DNA of 64,000 nucleotides from Gilliamella bombicola (GCF_900094945.1 NZ_FMAQ01000009.1:23649-87648), one strand, 5' to 3'; numbered from the stretch's first letter, positions 22,068-32,296 are shown. Notes: generated by a model not told the origin, from the sequence alone. Program-made: numbers and translations.

Positions 22068-22751
22068 GTGAAAAAATTAGTTGCATTATTTTTATTGTTC
22101 ATATGTTTCTCAAACCCATCTTATGCTCAAGATTTTCGAGATTTGAGTTTTGACGAATTATACAAAAAAGCGGCAGAAGAAAATAATCCAGAAGCACAAT
22201 TTTATCTTGGCGTTAGGTACCTTTATGGTATTTCTGTCACAAAAGATGCGCAAAAAGCAATAGAATGGTACGAAAAAGCTGCGGCACAAGGTATTGTATA
22301 TGCTATGACTAATATCGCTAACTTATATTATAAAGGTGAAGAAGTTGAACAAGATTACACCAAAGCTTTTGAATGGTTTCAAAAAGCAGCAGAAAAAGAC
22401 GACGAAGCTCAATTTAGTTTAGGGTATATGTACGAAAAAGGCCAAGGTGTTGAACAAAATATAACGAAAGCTTTGGAATGGTATCAAAAAGCGAGCGAAA
22501 ATGGCAATGTAAATGCTCAATATTCTTTAGGTGATATGTATTTTGATGGTAAAGTTGTTGAACAAGATTATAGTTTAGCTAAAATTTGGTTGGAAAAAGC
22601 GGCCGAGCAAAATGATCCTTACGCACAATGGAATCTTGGCGTGATATATTTTAATGGCTATGATGTTAAAAAAGATACCAAAAAAGCGAAAGAATTGTTT
22701 AAAAAAGCTTGTGAAAATGGAATTAAGCATGAATTTTGTGAACAAAAATAA
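22068..22751 (+). CDS. Secreted Sel1-like repeat protein
   Basis: A 227-residue protein with a signal peptide (positively charged start, hydrophobic core, cleavage after 'NPSYA'). It contains about five ~36-residue Sel1 (TPR-like) repeats of the form 'A..A...LG..Y..G..V..D...A..WY.KAA..G'. Sel1 repeats are protein-interaction scaffolds; no function is implied beyond that. The GTG start has AAGGA 7 bases upstream, and TATAAT at 22009-22014 is a promoter -10 candidate. Confidence 0.85.
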   Translation: MKKLVALFLLFICFSNPSYAQDFRDLSFDELYKKAAEENNPEAQFYLGVRYLYGISVTKDAQKAIEWYEKAAAQGIVYAMTNIANLYYKGEEVEQDYTKAFEWFQKAAEKDDEAQFSLGYMYEKGQGVEQNITKALEWYQKASENGNVNAQYSLGDMYFDGKVVEQDYSLAKIWLEKAAEQNDPYAQWNLGVIYFNGYDVKKDTKKAKELFKKACENGIKHEFCEQK

Positions 22752-22788
22752 AAACAACTTCAGTAAATAAAATTGGGCCAAATTAAAA

Positions 22789-22803
22789 AGGGCGTTAAGC
22801 CCT
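22789..22803 (-). terminator. Terminator of the MATE transporter gene
   Basis: Minus-strand AGGGC-TTAAC-GCCCT followed by TTTTTAATTT, just beyond the MATE stop. The stem is short but GC-rich. Confidence 0.55.
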
Positions 22804-22823
22804 GATTAACTTAAACGGCAGTA

Positions 22824-24203
22824 TTAATTACAACAATGTCTTTTCTTGAGTGATTTAAAATACCAATAAAGTATCAAGCAAGCTGTAAAAGTTGATAACA
22901 AATCTGCCGTTGGTGCTGCTGCCCAAACGCCATCAAGCCCAAAGAATAATGGCAAAATATAGAGTGTTGGCAATAAAATAAGGATCTGTCTAGAAAGGCT
23001 GAGTAAAATCGATACTTTTGCCATACCAATGCATTGGAAAAAGCTTGTGGTCACCATTTGGAAACCAATAAAAGCAAAAGAAAGTGTGGTATAGCGTAGT
23101 GCAATGGCTGATATTGAGATTAAATCCTCGTCAGCACTAAATGCACGGACTAAAATATCCGGAATAAAAAATCCAAGAATAAAGCCAATACTGGTAATTA
23201 CAGTTGCTACTTTAACGGCATAGAAAAAAGTGGTTTTGACACGCGAATAGTTTTTTGCTCCGTAATTATAACCAATAATGGGTTGCATACCTTGATTAAT
23301 CCCAATAACAATCATAATTACTAATGTGATCAATCGGTTGGCATTAGAATAGCCCGCAATAGCATCATCACTTGACACGTTAGACAGTGGTGCATAATGT
23401 ACTAATTGCCAGTTGATAAAAACCACCACTATAGAAGCTGCAACCTGCATGGCAAATGGCGACATACCGATTGATATAATCGATTTAATATAGGTCAAGT
23501 TAAGGGTGAAATTGCGCCGATATAGCTTAATATTACTGTTTTTGCCAATAAAGTGTTGCATAACAAATAAGAAGCTAATAAACATGGATAACGTGGTTGC
23601 AAAAGCTGCTCCACGCATGCCCCAGCCTAAACCAATAATAAAAATCGGTGCCAAAGTAATATTGGCAATTACACTAATAAACATGGTAACCATTGCTTTA
23701 AATGGATAACCACTGGCGCGCATCATATTGTTATAATTAAACGTTAACGTAATAAAAATACTACCCGGTAAATAAACCTCTAAAAATTCTCGAGCATATA
23801 CATGATTAGTCGCACTAGAGCCGACAAAATGTAAAACGGGATCGACAAAATAGAGCAATAACGAAAGCGTAATGCCACTCAGCACTGCGGTTAGCATAAA
23901 CGAGGTACCTGCGACTTTTTCGGCTTTGTCGTTTTCGCCACGACCCAAAAAAATCGAAATCCGGCTCGCCGAGCCAATACCTACCAGCATACCAATGCCT
24001 GCAGTTAGGTTCATAACTGGCAAAATAATGCCTGCACCACTCAATGCTTCACGACCAATCCAATGGCCAATAAAAATACCATCAATAATGTTATACAGCG
24101 TATTTACAATTGTGCCAATTACCGCAGGCAGTGCATATTGCCAAAATAATAAACTGATTTTTTTATTTTTAAAATCATTATAAACATCAAGAGAGTGAAC
24201 CAT
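22824..24203 (-). CDS. MATE-family multidrug efflux transporter
   Basis: Cation-coupled exporter with about twelve helices in two homologous halves. 'YNIIDGIFIGHWIGREALSG' and 'GIGSASRISIFLGRGE' are characteristic of the MepA-like branch. The ATG at 24203 gives 459 residues, the family norm, starting 'MVHSLDVYNDFK'; the longer frame from 24308 would add 35 residues not expected for this family. Substrates are not predictable. Confidence 0.88.
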   Translation of the reverse strand: MVHSLDVYNDFKNKKISLLFWQYALPAVIGTIVNTLYNIIDGIFIGHWIGREALSGAGIILPVMNLTAGIGMLVGIGSASRISIFLGRGENDKAEKVAGTSFMLTAVLSGITLSLLLYFVDPVLHFVGSSATNHVYAREFLEVYLPGSIFITLTFNYNNMMRASGYPFKAMVTMFISVIANITLAPIFIIGLGWGMRGAAFATTLSMFISFLFVMQHFIGKNSNIKLYRRNFTLNLTYIKSIISIGMSPFAMQVAASIVVVFINWQLVHYAPLSNVSSDDAIAGYSNANRLITLVIMIVIGINQGMQPIIGYNYGAKNYSRVKTTFFYAVKVATVITSIGFILGFFIPDILVRAFSADEDLISISAIALRYTTLSFAFIGFQMVTTSFFQCIGMAKVSILLSLSRQILILLPTLYILPLFFGLDGVWAAAPTADLLSTFTACLILYWYFKSLKKRHCCN

Positions 24204-24586
24204 TGCTTTTATTTTTCCGCTGCTAATATTGTAAAGAAGTTTTAGGTAGCTATATGTTTGAGTATAAGGCAGTATCATTATTATTCGAATTATCCATGAT
24301 ATGATCATGGCTGCGTATAGGCTATGTTACCAAAATAATATACTGGATTTACTATTTTTACTTATTTTTTATGATTATAGCTTATAGTAATTATCTAAAC
24401 TTTTCTATTGTTACTGTGTAGTTAAATCTTGTCAAAAAATTTCAGATAACCATGCATTTCAGTATAGATTTAATGCAAGTTAACAGCACTAGTTTAACAG
24501 AGTGATAAATTGTTAATAGCACTTTTTTGACGCTTTGATAGAATAACGCTCTTACTGATTATTGCGATCAAATAGGAACCTCACCG
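24204..24586. other. Divergent intergenic region, MATE gene/yejK
   Basis: AT-rich non-coding region holding the promoters of the two divergent genes. No strong operator, hairpin or RNA was recognised. Confidence 0.4.
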
Positions 24587-25591
24587 ATGAGCGTACAAAT
24601 AGAAAAGATCATATTGCATAAATTAATTAGAAAAAGCGACACCGAAATCGAATTACAACTTCGTGAATCAATGCTAGGTAATGAGCAAGCCGTTGTTAAT
24701 CTAATCGAAGATATCAACCGCATCTACAATAACAAAAGCAAAGCCTATGGACTATTTAATAGCGATAGCTTATTCGAACAATCACTAAAAGAACTACGCC
24801 TTGGCAATCAAGACTTTTTACATTTTAGCCAAGAATCGACCAAACAACTGCGTAACGAATTAGCTAAATACCCTTTTGCTGAAGGGGGAACGGTAGTATT
24901 TTGCCAATACCGTTATTTGGCAGTTGAATACTTGATTATTGCGGTTTTAAATAGTTGTTTAAGTATGTTAGTGAATGAAGATTTAGATATCAGCGAAACA
25001 CAATACTTAGACATTGACCATGCCGATATTATTGCCCGTATCGACATTACCGAATGGGAAACCCAAGCCGACTCAAAACGTTATTTAACTTTCTTAAAAG
25101 GACGAGTAGGGCGCAAAGTATCTGACTTTTTTATGGACTATTTAGGTGCTAGCGAAGGATTAGATGCGAAAGCGCAAAACAAAACACTGGTTAAAGCGGT
25201 TGATGATTACTGCCAAGAAATGCAATTTGACAAGCAAGACAAAACCAGTGCGCGCGAAAACGTTTACAACTACTGCCAAGCCCAATTACAAGCAGGTGAA
25301 GAAATTGAACTGAAAAATTTGGCCAACGAACTACCTGCCAGTGTTGACAATAACTTTATTGAATTTATTAAAAACAGTGAATATGATTTAGAAGAAACAT
25401 TTCCCGTTGATCGCAGTGCACTGCGTCAGCTTAAAAAATTCTCCGGTAGTGGTGGGGGATTAACGTTAAGCTTTGATTCAAATTTATTAGGTGAACGCAT
25501 TAAGTGGGATCCGCAAACTGACTCCCTAGTAATTAAAGGTGTACCACCTAATTTACGTGATCAGCTACAACGCAATAGCGGTTCCAACTAA
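24587..25591 (+). CDS. yejK: Nucleoid-associated protein YejK (NdpA)
   Basis: Nucleoid-associated protein; the E. coli homologue is reported to interact with topoisomerases. Diagnostic blocks are '[26 protein letters not shown]', quoted here as '[11 protein letters not shown]' and '[11 protein letters not shown]', then '[17 protein letters not shown]' and the C-terminal '[13 protein letters not shown]'. The 334 residues match the family (335). nfo follows 31 bases later on the same strand. Confidence 0.95.
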   Translation: MSVQIEKIILHKLIRKSDTEIELQLRESMLGNEQAVVNLIEDINRIYNNKSKAYGLFNSDSLFEQSLKELRLGNQDFLHFSQESTKQLRNELAKYPFAEGGTVVFCQYRYLAVEYLIIAVLNSCLSMLVNEDLDISETQYLDIDHADIIARIDITEWETQADSKRYLTFLKGRVGRKVSDFFMDYLGASEGLDAKAQNKTLVKAVDDYCQEMQFDKQDKTSARENVYNYCQAQLQAGEEIELKNLANELPASVDNNFIEFIKNSEYDLEETFPVDRSALRQLKKFSGSGGGLTLSFDSNLLGERIKWDPQTDSLVIKGVPPNLRDQLQRNSGSN

Positions 25592-25622
25592 TTATCAACC
25601 AACAACGTTATTAGGACACAAC

Positions 25623-26468
25623 ATGAAATACATTGGTGCACATGTCAGTGCAGCAGGTGGGGTAGACAATGCCCCAATTAACGCCTATCAAATTGGCGCA
25701 ACCGCATTTGCGCTATTTACTAAAAATCAACGACAATGGCACGCCAAACCGCTTGAGACCACAATTATCGACAGCTTCAAAAAGCGTTGCGAAAAATATG
25801 GCTTTACTAGCAAACAGATCTTGCCTCACGATAGTTACTTAATTAATTTAGGTCACCCAGATCAAGAACAGCTCGAAAAATCACGCACCGCCTTTTTAGA
25901 CGAAATGCAACGGTGCGAACAGCTAGGGCTGACATTACTTAACTTTCACCCCGGTAGTGACTTAAAACAGATTTCGGTCGATGAATGTTTATCTCGCATT
26001 GCCGAATCGATTAATATCACGCTTGATAAAACACAAAATGTGGTTGCCGTTATTGAAAACACTGCGGGGCAAGGCTCTAACTTAGGCTATAAATTTGAAC
26101 ATCTTGCCCAGATCATTGACCAAGTTGAAGACAAAAGCCGAGTTGGCGTTTGTATTGACACTTGCCACGCCTTTGCTGCTGGCTATGACTTGCGTACTGA
26201 AAAAGCCTGCCAAGAAACCTTTGCCGAATTTGAAAAAATTGTAGGTTTTGAATACTTGCGAGGCATGCACTTAAACGATGCCAAAAGCGAATTTGCCAGC
26301 CATGTTGATCGTCATCATAGCCTAGGCAAAGGCAATATTGGCGAAGCAGCTTTTAAATATATTATGCAAGATCCAAGAATTGATGAAATTCCCCTTATTT
26401 TAGAAACCATCGATCCCGACATCTGGGCGCAAGAAATAAGCTGGTTAAAGCAGCAGGTAACTGCATAA
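25623..26468 (+). CDS. nfo: Endonuclease IV (AP endonuclease)
   Basis: Zinc-dependent apurinic/apyrimidinic endonuclease and 3'-phosphodiesterase in base-excision repair. It starts '[17 protein letters not shown]' at 25623; the longer frame from 25539 overlaps yejK and is not needed. Zinc ligands appear in 'NFHPGS', 'VIENTAGQG', '[14 protein letters not shown]' and '[13 protein letters not shown]'. The 281 residues match E. coli Nfo (285). Confidence 0.96.
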   Translation: MKYIGAHVSAAGGVDNAPINAYQIGATAFALFTKNQRQWHAKPLETTIIDSFKKRCEKYGFTSKQILPHDSYLINLGHPDQEQLEKSRTAFLDEMQRCEQLGLTLLNFHPGSDLKQISVDECLSRIAESINITLDKTQNVVAVIENTAGQGSNLGYKFEHLAQIIDQVEDKSRVGVCIDTCHAFAAGYDLRTEKACQETFAEFEKIVGFEYLRGMHLNDAKSEFASHVDRHHSLGKGNIGEAAFKYIMQDPRIDEIPLILETIDPDIWAQEISWLKQQVTA

Positions 26469-26502
26469 AAATTATTATATTTTCTATTTGACTATAAACA
26501 AA

Positions 26503-26521
26503 GTGGGTAATGCTTACCCAC
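26503..26521. terminator. Hairpin between convergent nfo and yccS
   Basis: GTGGGTAA pairs with TTACCCAC around a 3-base loop, between two convergent stops. There is no long T-run, so function as a terminator is plausible but not certain. Confidence 0.5.
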
Positions 26522-26562
26522 AAACTAGGTTAAACATTACATAAATGTTTAAACATGTTTCG

Positions 26563-28704
26563 TTATTCCAATTGCGCTACAAGTCCAATTATTTCCGGCA
26601 AAATATCCAAAATCAAAGCTAATTGTTGCATTACAAGCAGATCATTATTGGCTTTATCGTCATCTACTGAATTGACGGAAATGGTATCGATATAATCGAC
26701 AACAGACTTCTTAATGAATTGGTATTCGCCATCTATCTTTTTATCGCTTAACAGATTAATAATATAGACCGACAAATCGTCAAACAGATCGAGCGTCTGT
26801 TTTGATATACATTTATCACGATGTGCGCCTAAAGTTGAAAGATAACTAATTAAAGTATGATTAAGCGTCAATAGACGAAATCCCTGATCAATAACCACCG
26901 GATTCATATGTGGCTCTTTGGTCATCAAACTAATTAACGACGATAAATCTGCATTACTATCATGCGTAGCTCGTCTTGCTAATCGATATTGTAGATCATT
27001 AGTTTTGCCAGACAAATACTGGCGTCCAATTAACGCCAAATAGTGACTATCATCATGACAAACACGATCAACGAGTTTAGGCAGATTTCTAAACTGCCAG
27101 TCAGGCCAAATAAAGCTCACGGCAAACCAAGCAATAAAACAACCAATCAACGTTGCAATAATGCGCGAAACAGCCACCGCAATACTGCTTTCGCCAATCA
27201 AGCTAAAACTAAAAAACACCAGTAATGTAATAAATGCTGTCGCGTAAGCATATTGTGAATTCTTAAATAGAAAAAATAGCCAACCGGTAATAATAATTAA
27301 CACCAACTGTTCAGGTACACTTGGAAATAAAAACGTTAACGGAATACCTACTATGATCCCCAAAATTGTCCCCATTACGCGCAATTTTAGGCGATGTTTT
27401 GTGGTGGAATAGTTTGGTTGGCACACAAACAAGCTAGTTAAAATAATCCAATACCCATGTGATAAATCAGAAAAACAAATGACCATATAACCCACAAAAA
27501 ATACCACACACATACGAATCGCATGGCGAAACAGTGCGGACTTAACCGTCAAATTCCCTTTGATTTTGACAAAAATATCATGAAAACGAGTTAACTCCTC
27601 GTCAATTAACTGATTATCTTCTTGCTCTTTTGATAAATGTTGCTCGGTATCAATATTGGCAAGTAACAGATCAATAGATAGCAAATTTTGATGCAAACTT
27701 CTTAGCGCCTTCACCATCATCATATCGGCTTTATTGCTTGCGTGATACTGATTAATTGCCTCTTCAAGATACAAAAAATAACGCGAAAACAACGGATCAT
27801 GCTGATAAGTCTGATTTAACTTAATCGCCATTGCCAACTGAGCACATGCCTTCGCCTGTAAATTTAAAATACGCGCAAATCGAAACAAGATATCACTATG
27901 CTTAAAATGCAGACTCAGTGCTTGATAATTTCCATGTGCCGAACTTGCGCGCTCGTGGATATCTTGTGCCACAAAATAGTAGCTCAGCATCTTCCTAATA
28001 TAAGCCTGCCCACGATAGCTTTTTAGCCGATTAAATAGCGAACGCTTGGTGTGATTAAATGCGCTCACAAGCTGATTATTACTATCGGTCAACTGCAATG
28101 TCTGCTTTACAAAATCATTGGTCTCATCAGGATCGAACATTGCCGCCTTAGCATCAAGATATTGCGCCAAATAAATAAAACACAGTGACAGCGACTGCTG
28201 GGTTGTACGAATAGGTTGAATGATCGACTCAATTAACGAAACAACATTATACCAAAGCGCTCCAAGTAACAAAAAACAAGGCAACGTATAATTGTCGGTA
28301 TATAGGTTATGTCCAAGCATGGTATAAGCCGCAATCAAAAGCGATCCAAAAGCAATCACCCCATAACGTTGACCAAGCGACCCAAGCATAATAAAAATAA
28401 AAGTCGAAGACACCAAACCGACAATAAATAACACAGGAATATCAAATAACAGCTCGACCGAAAAAGTCGCAATAGCAAAACAGAACAACGTAAAGAGCAA
28501 ATTAATACAACGGCTTAATAAACGCGTATCAATCTCGGTCAATCCTGCCGCAACCACCCCAAGTGTAAGGGGAATCACAAGCGATGTTTGCCCCAAATAC
28601 CAAGGAACCAAAGTCGATCCAGTCAAACTAATTAACATTCGAAGACTAAAAAGAAGGTTGCTACTATAAAAGACTTTGCGTAAAGTCAAAATGAATCCGT
28701 GCAC
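26563..28704 (-). CDS. yccS: YccS-family FUSC inner-membrane protein
   Basis: Putative transporter of the aromatic-acid exporter (FUSC/YccS-YhfK) family. Two blocks of membrane helices (residues ~15-160 and ~390-530) flank cytoplasmic helical domains. Shared YccS signatures are 'IPLTLGVVAAGLTEIDTRL', 'YYFVAQDIHERASS', 'FVCQPNYSTTKHRL' and 'FIWPDWQFRNLP'. The 713 residues match E. coli YccS (about 720). Substrate unknown. Confidence 0.92.
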   Translation of the reverse strand: MHGFILTLRKVFYSSNLLFSLRMLISLTGSTLVPWYLGQTSLVIPLTLGVVAAGLTEIDTRLLSRCINLLFTLFCFAIATFSVELLFDIPVLFIVGLVSSTFIFIMLGSLGQRYGVIAFGSLLIAAYTMLGHNLYTDNYTLPCFLLLGALWYNVVSLIESIIQPIRTTQQSLSLCFIYLAQYLDAKAAMFDPDETNDFVKQTLQLTDSNNQLVSAFNHTKRSLFNRLKSYRGQAYIRKMLSYYFVAQDIHERASSAHGNYQALSLHFKHSDILFRFARILNLQAKACAQLAMAIKLNQTYQHDPLFSRYFLYLEEAINQYHASNKADMMMVKALRSLHQNLLSIDLLLANIDTEQHLSKEQEDNQLIDEELTRFHDIFVKIKGNLTVKSALFRHAIRMCVVFFVGYMVICFSDLSHGYWIILTSLFVCQPNYSTTKHRLKLRVMGTILGIIVGIPLTFLFPSVPEQLVLIIITGWLFFLFKNSQYAYATAFITLLVFFSFSLIGESSIAVAVSRIIATLIGCFIAWFAVSFIWPDWQFRNLPKLVDRVCHDDSHYLALIGRQYLSGKTNDLQYRLARRATHDSNADLSSLISLMTKEPHMNPVVIDQGFRLLTLNHTLISYLSTLGAHRDKCISKQTLDLFDDLSVYIINLLSDKKIDGEYQFIKKSVVDYIDTISVNSVDDDKANNDLLVMQQLALILDILPEIIGLVAQLE

Positions 28705-28805
28705 GGTATATGAACTTTGAATGGGATAATAGCTAATAGGATACTATATTGAGGGAGATTGGGAAAGTATACTTTGTAATCGTTGTTTTTTTGTTAAAAA
28801 CAGTT

Positions 28806-29352
28806 AAATAAAAAACTTTAATAAAATCAATACCTTTCCTGACCGATTTTTGAGCGGAAAATCAGGCCTTCTTGTTTTGGTGAATAGAATAAATTGGACG
28901 GTGGTTTCGGACGTTTTGACCTTGGGTGAACAAAATAGCGATTGTGATCACGTCCGAGCAAAGGGAATTAGAGCGAATTCCCTTTGCAATCCCATGCTTT
29001 AGCTGCAGAATGTGGCCTTCGGCACTACTCGTATCATCCTGATACTCGCCTCTACGAGGCCATCTTCGCTTTGCTCAGATGTTCAAATTTGTTCCAGACA
29101 AATTTGTCCTCCGCCGCCGCTCGGTCTTAACGCACCGTTTGTGGACGCGCTCCCGACGCAGCACAAACTCGCCAAACATCCTTGTTTGGCGTGCTAACCT
29201 CACTCTGTTGTCGGCACATTCTGACGCCGGAACAAGACAAACAGCATAGCCCTAGGTGTTTTTTGGTAAATTGTTTTTTGTTAAAAAGCAATGTAATTAC
29301 ATCCAAAAAGTGGTCAGGAAAGATATTGATTTTATTTAAGTTTTTATTTTGT
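28806..29352 (+). repeat. Structured MITE-like element, copy 1 (complete)
   Basis: About 545 bases with terminal inverted repeats of roughly 40 bp: the left end (28806-28850) contains TAAAATCAATACCTTTCCTG, and the right end (29305-29350) is its near-complement. The core is far more GC-rich than its surroundings and packed with inverted repeats: GCAAAGGGAATT (28958-28969) with AATTCCCTTTGC (28976-28987), CAGAATGTG with CACATTCTG, and GCCAAACA with TGTTTGGC-like arms. It differs from copies 2 and 3 by about 100 extra bases with two further hairpins. No transposase or convincing ORF is inside. The family is not recognised. Confidence 0.75.
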
Positions 29353-29479
29353 GGTTTTTAGCCAAAAATATCACCAAAACCATCCCCCCAAAAAAATAGG
29401 CCAACAAAAGTTTAACCTTACACACTTAACAAAACCTTAAAATTTTTAACAAAAACTAGCGTATTCTTAATCAACCGGT

Positions 29480-29525
29480 TATAATTCAAGCGCATTTAAA
29501 ACAAGAGAAAGCTCATTAATTGAGC
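29480..29525 (+). promoter_or_regulatory. Promoter -10 and 5'UTR hairpin of lectin-like gene 1
   Basis: TATAAT at 29480-29485 and, further on, GCTCA-TTAAT-TGAGC at 29511-29525. The same arrangement (TATAATTC, then a GCTC...GAGC hairpin about 25-30 bases later) precedes the copies at 57.2 and 59.7 kb with different arm bases that keep pairing. Confidence 0.6.
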
Positions 29526-29579
29526 GGAAATTTTAAAAAATCGAAATAAAACAAAAAATTACTTGACAGGATAATTAAA

Positions 29580-31240
29580 ATGCGCTGCCATGCATGGCAT
29601 CTGGCATCTGGCATCTGGCATGCCAAACCTACGCCCTAAATCTTTTTCAATTTCACCGTAGTCTAAATCAGATACAGTTCTTATTATCATCACCGAAGTC
29701 ATTTCGCGTAGCGAAATCGGCGACGTTGTCGGCAAGGTTATCGCCGATTCCCAAATTGTTATCTAAAACTTCATTATTATCTAAATCTGCATTGGTCTTT
29801 GCTCTATTGTTGTTATTGTCGTATAAGCAGGATACAGAGGCGTTGACGGTAAAGACAACCAATACTATTTACGGTAGTGCACCGTATTTAACGTTTGATG
29901 GAGGACCGACAAAGGTAACCGATACAGACACCTTTTTGGCAATAGAGTTGCCGGATGGTAGAACTATCACGCCTTCAACTAACACATCGAGTTCGACAAA
30001 CCCGATAAGGTTACCCAATGGTAATTTTACATTTAATGATATTCATATGGTGTTGCCGTCGGGTTCAGATAGCATAAGTCTCAACAATTTAATTACCCAA
30101 GGGAAGTGGGGAGATGATGATGGAGATGGACAGGGAGTCAATGGAGTTACCGCATCAGGGAGTATAGATTTAATAATAAAGGATAAAGATGGCAATACCA
30201 TTAATCGTAGTGATTCATTAAGTATATGTGGTGCCCCTTATAAAGTAACTTTAAGTAGTACAGGAGGGAATTTAGTTACGCAGTATGGTGTGCCGAATAG
30301 GAGTACGTTTGGAGGGGGTACAGCGGAGTATTATATCACTTTGTCGTCGCCAGTTATTTGTTCGGTCAGGCCGAATTTGTTGTTGGGTGGCACAACTGGT
30401 ATAGATTCTCGCGACGGCCCTTACCGAGCAGGCCCATCTAACATATGGAATCCTGATAAGGGCTTTTTAGTTCAGTCAACGAGTTCATTATCTTACGACC
30501 GAAATTTTCCTACAACCGGTTCAGATGGATTGTATTTTGATTTGGATATTGGTGGGATAGATGGAAGTCAGTTGAGTTGGTCTATTTACACAAGTGGTGA
30601 TATCAGTGCAACGGTGATATGGACAAGGCCGCGTTCAGGCTCACATCAAGACCCATTTATGGGAACAGTTCAAAACGACGCTTGGATTAGAAATAAATCA
30701 CGGAACGTAACACGGGTAACGTTGAATGGTCCTAGGGCGAGTAGTAGTCAGATAAATTCAAATTATCCTAGTTCACTTAGACGTCCATCTTTGCCGCAGA
30801 CCTTTGAGTTGGTGGGTAGGGATAGAAGTGGTAATGAGGTGAAGTATGGATTTGTGTTGAGGCAGTGGTTCGTCAATCGGGACGTTCAAATGGCTCACGT
30901 TTCTAATCAAGCCACATGGTGTAATAGTTTGGGTTATCGTATGCCAAGGGTAAGTGATTTAACCAATGCGAAGTGTGGTGTAGATAATAGTTGGTTCCCA
31001 TGTGTAAATGGCATAGATGGCGCCAGTCCGTCGTCAGATGGTTATTATTACCAGCGTCACATAGGGGCGGGTTTTTTCACAGAGTGGGGCTCTATGGGTT
31101 ACTCCTCTGATGCAGGCTTCGTCGATGGTGTCTACTGGACGAGTGATGCAACAGGTAGCAACCAGTTCTTTGTCTCCTCGGGCACCGGCGCCGTCCGCAG
31201 CGATAGCAGTGGCTACTATACTGTTTGTACCGCACCTTAG
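29580..31240 (+). CDS. Secreted lectin-like adhesin family protein 1 (phase-variable start)
   Basis: The protein has a long charged leader, a hydrophobic signal core ('SALVFALLLLL'), and a ~480-residue mature part beginning near 'YGSAPYLTFDGGPTK'. The C-terminal ~110 residues have the features of the adhesion/C-type-lectin-like domain seen in enterobacterial invasins: 'WCNSLGYRMPRVSDLTNA', 'YYYQRHIGAGFFTEWG', 'YWTSD' and a final '...VC' Cys. The natural ATG at 29580 (AGGA 9 bases upstream) is out of frame by two and meets a stop at 29637, because 3.7 copies of a 7-bp repeat follow. The long frame is open from an ATG at 29594 without a ribosome site. Composition is more GC-rich than neighbours. 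Adhesin function is inferred. Confidence 0.75.
29596..29621 (+). repeat. Heptanucleotide tandem repeat (GGCATCT, 3.7 copies)
   Basis: Three full GGCATCT units plus GGCAT, placed 16 bases after the natural ATG. Each unit gained or lost shifts the frame; one extra unit would bring the ATG at 29580 into frame with the 29594-31240 reading frame. Confidence 0.7.
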
Positions 31241-31478
31241 TTTTTAGCGTTTATTCCTTAATCCTTGGGCCGCGGGGGCGGTTATGGTACCTGAGAGGAT
31301 AATCTATCAAAGAATAAAGCCCCCGCGTCAGTTGGGGCACTTTTCCTTAGGGTTGCGCTGTTGCGGCGAAGCCACAATCGCGCCGTCCCCCGCCGCCGAC
31401 GCTGAAAGTGTCGATGGCAATCCTAGTGGATAATGCTGTGGCGGTTTAAATTTGTGGTCTATTTATAGTACGGCAAGG
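31241..31478. other. GC-rich non-coding segment after lectin-like gene 1
   Basis: Much more GC-rich than the genome around it. It holds a long-range stem, CGCGGGGGC with GCCCCCGCG about 38 bases apart (near 31271-31328), and further short GC arms. No plausible gene. It may be the terminator region of the preceding gene or imported DNA. Confidence 0.4.
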
Positions 31479-31838
31479 TTGACCTTGGGTGAACAAAATA
31501 GCTACAGTGACCACGTCCGAGCAAAGGGAATTAAAGCGAATTCCCTTTGCAATCCCACGCTTTGGCTACAGAATGTGGCCTGCGGCTGCCCGACGCCGCC
31601 GCTCGGTCTTAACGCACCGTTTGTGGACGCGCTCCCGGCGCACCACAAACTCGCCAAACGTCCTGTTTGGCGTGCTAACCTCACTCTGTTGTCGGCACAT
31701 TCTGACGCCGGAACAAGACAGACAACATAATCTTAGGTGTTTTTTGGTGAGTTATTTTTGTGTTAAAAAGCAATGTAATTACATCCAAAAAGTGGTCAGG
31801 AAATTTATTGATTTTATTGAAGTTTTTGTTTTGCCGTT
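31479..31838 (+). repeat. Structured MITE-like element, copy 2 (left end missing)
   Basis: Homology with copy 1 begins at TTGACCTTGGG and runs through the right terminal repeat (TGGTCAGGAAATTTATTG...). The GCAAAGGGAATT (31521-31532) / AATTCCCTTTGC (31539-31550) stem is kept, as are the GTTTGTGG/CCACAAAC and CAGAATGTG/CACATTCTG arms. The first ~110 bases including the left terminal repeat are absent. Confidence 0.75.
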
Positions 31839-31940
31839 TTCAAGCTAAATCAATCAATTAAACAACCTAAGCAAAGCGCCGACTACAACAAATCAACAAA
31901 ACCACAAATAGCGCCCTAATAACAGCAAATTAACCGCTCC

Positions 31941-32072
31941 AAACCCTTTTTTTAACGACAATTTAAAATTAAATAAAATCAATAAATTATAAAACACCTC
32001 AAAAAAAGGGTTTTCAAAACCAAAATTGTTGTTTATCTTTATACAGCAAGATTTATCAAATCTTGAGTTCTA
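31941..32072 (+). promoter_or_regulatory. Type I-F CRISPR leader
   Basis: AT-rich leader with AACCCTTTTTTT and AAAAAAAGGGTTTT forming an inverted repeat, and between them a perfect IHF consensus AATCAATAAATTA (31977-31989). It ends TTCTA at the first repeat. It aligns with the leader at 16676-16812, including the distance from the IHF site to the repeat. Confidence 0.75.
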
Positions 32073-32280
32073 CCTTAACGCCGTGTAGGCGGTTTAGAAA
32101 GCTGAGTCAGAAAAAACTTGGATAGCGCCCAACCTTAACGCCGTGTAGGCGGTTTAGAAAGTTGAAAATAGTAATCCCTGTTGATATCGCACCCTTAACG
32201 CCGTGTAGGCGGTTTAGAAATCCGGCGGGGTGGTTTGAGTGCAACGGCGCTCCCTTAACGCCGTGTAGGCATTTAATTGA
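32073..32280 (+). CRISPR. Orphan type I-F CRISPR array, 4 repeats and 3 spacers
   Basis: Repeats of 28 bases (32073-32100, 32133-32160, 32193-32220, 32253-32280) alternate with three unrelated 32-base spacers at an exact 60-base period. The repeat begins CCTTAACGCCGTGTAGGCGG and ends TTTAGAAA: it keeps the I-F hairpin and 3' end but differs from the canonical GTTCACTGCCG start. The last repeat is degenerate after TAGGC, which marks the leader-distal end. No cas gene is in the window, so function would depend on trans-acting Cas proteins. Confidence 0.93.
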
Positions 32281-32296
32281 AATAAATTATATAATT

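Noticed and set aside
29012..29197. Short open frames inside the structured element copies (also 31452-31848 and 32162-32533)
   Set aside because: They arise because the GC-rich repeated core has few stops. They have no ribosome sites, the frames are not conserved among the three copies, and the inverted-repeat structure explains the conservation better.
30900..31240. Diversity-generating retroelement acting on the lectin-like domains
   Set aside because: The C-terminal fold is suggestive, but no reverse transcriptase, no template repeat and no adenine-biased variation could be found in the window.
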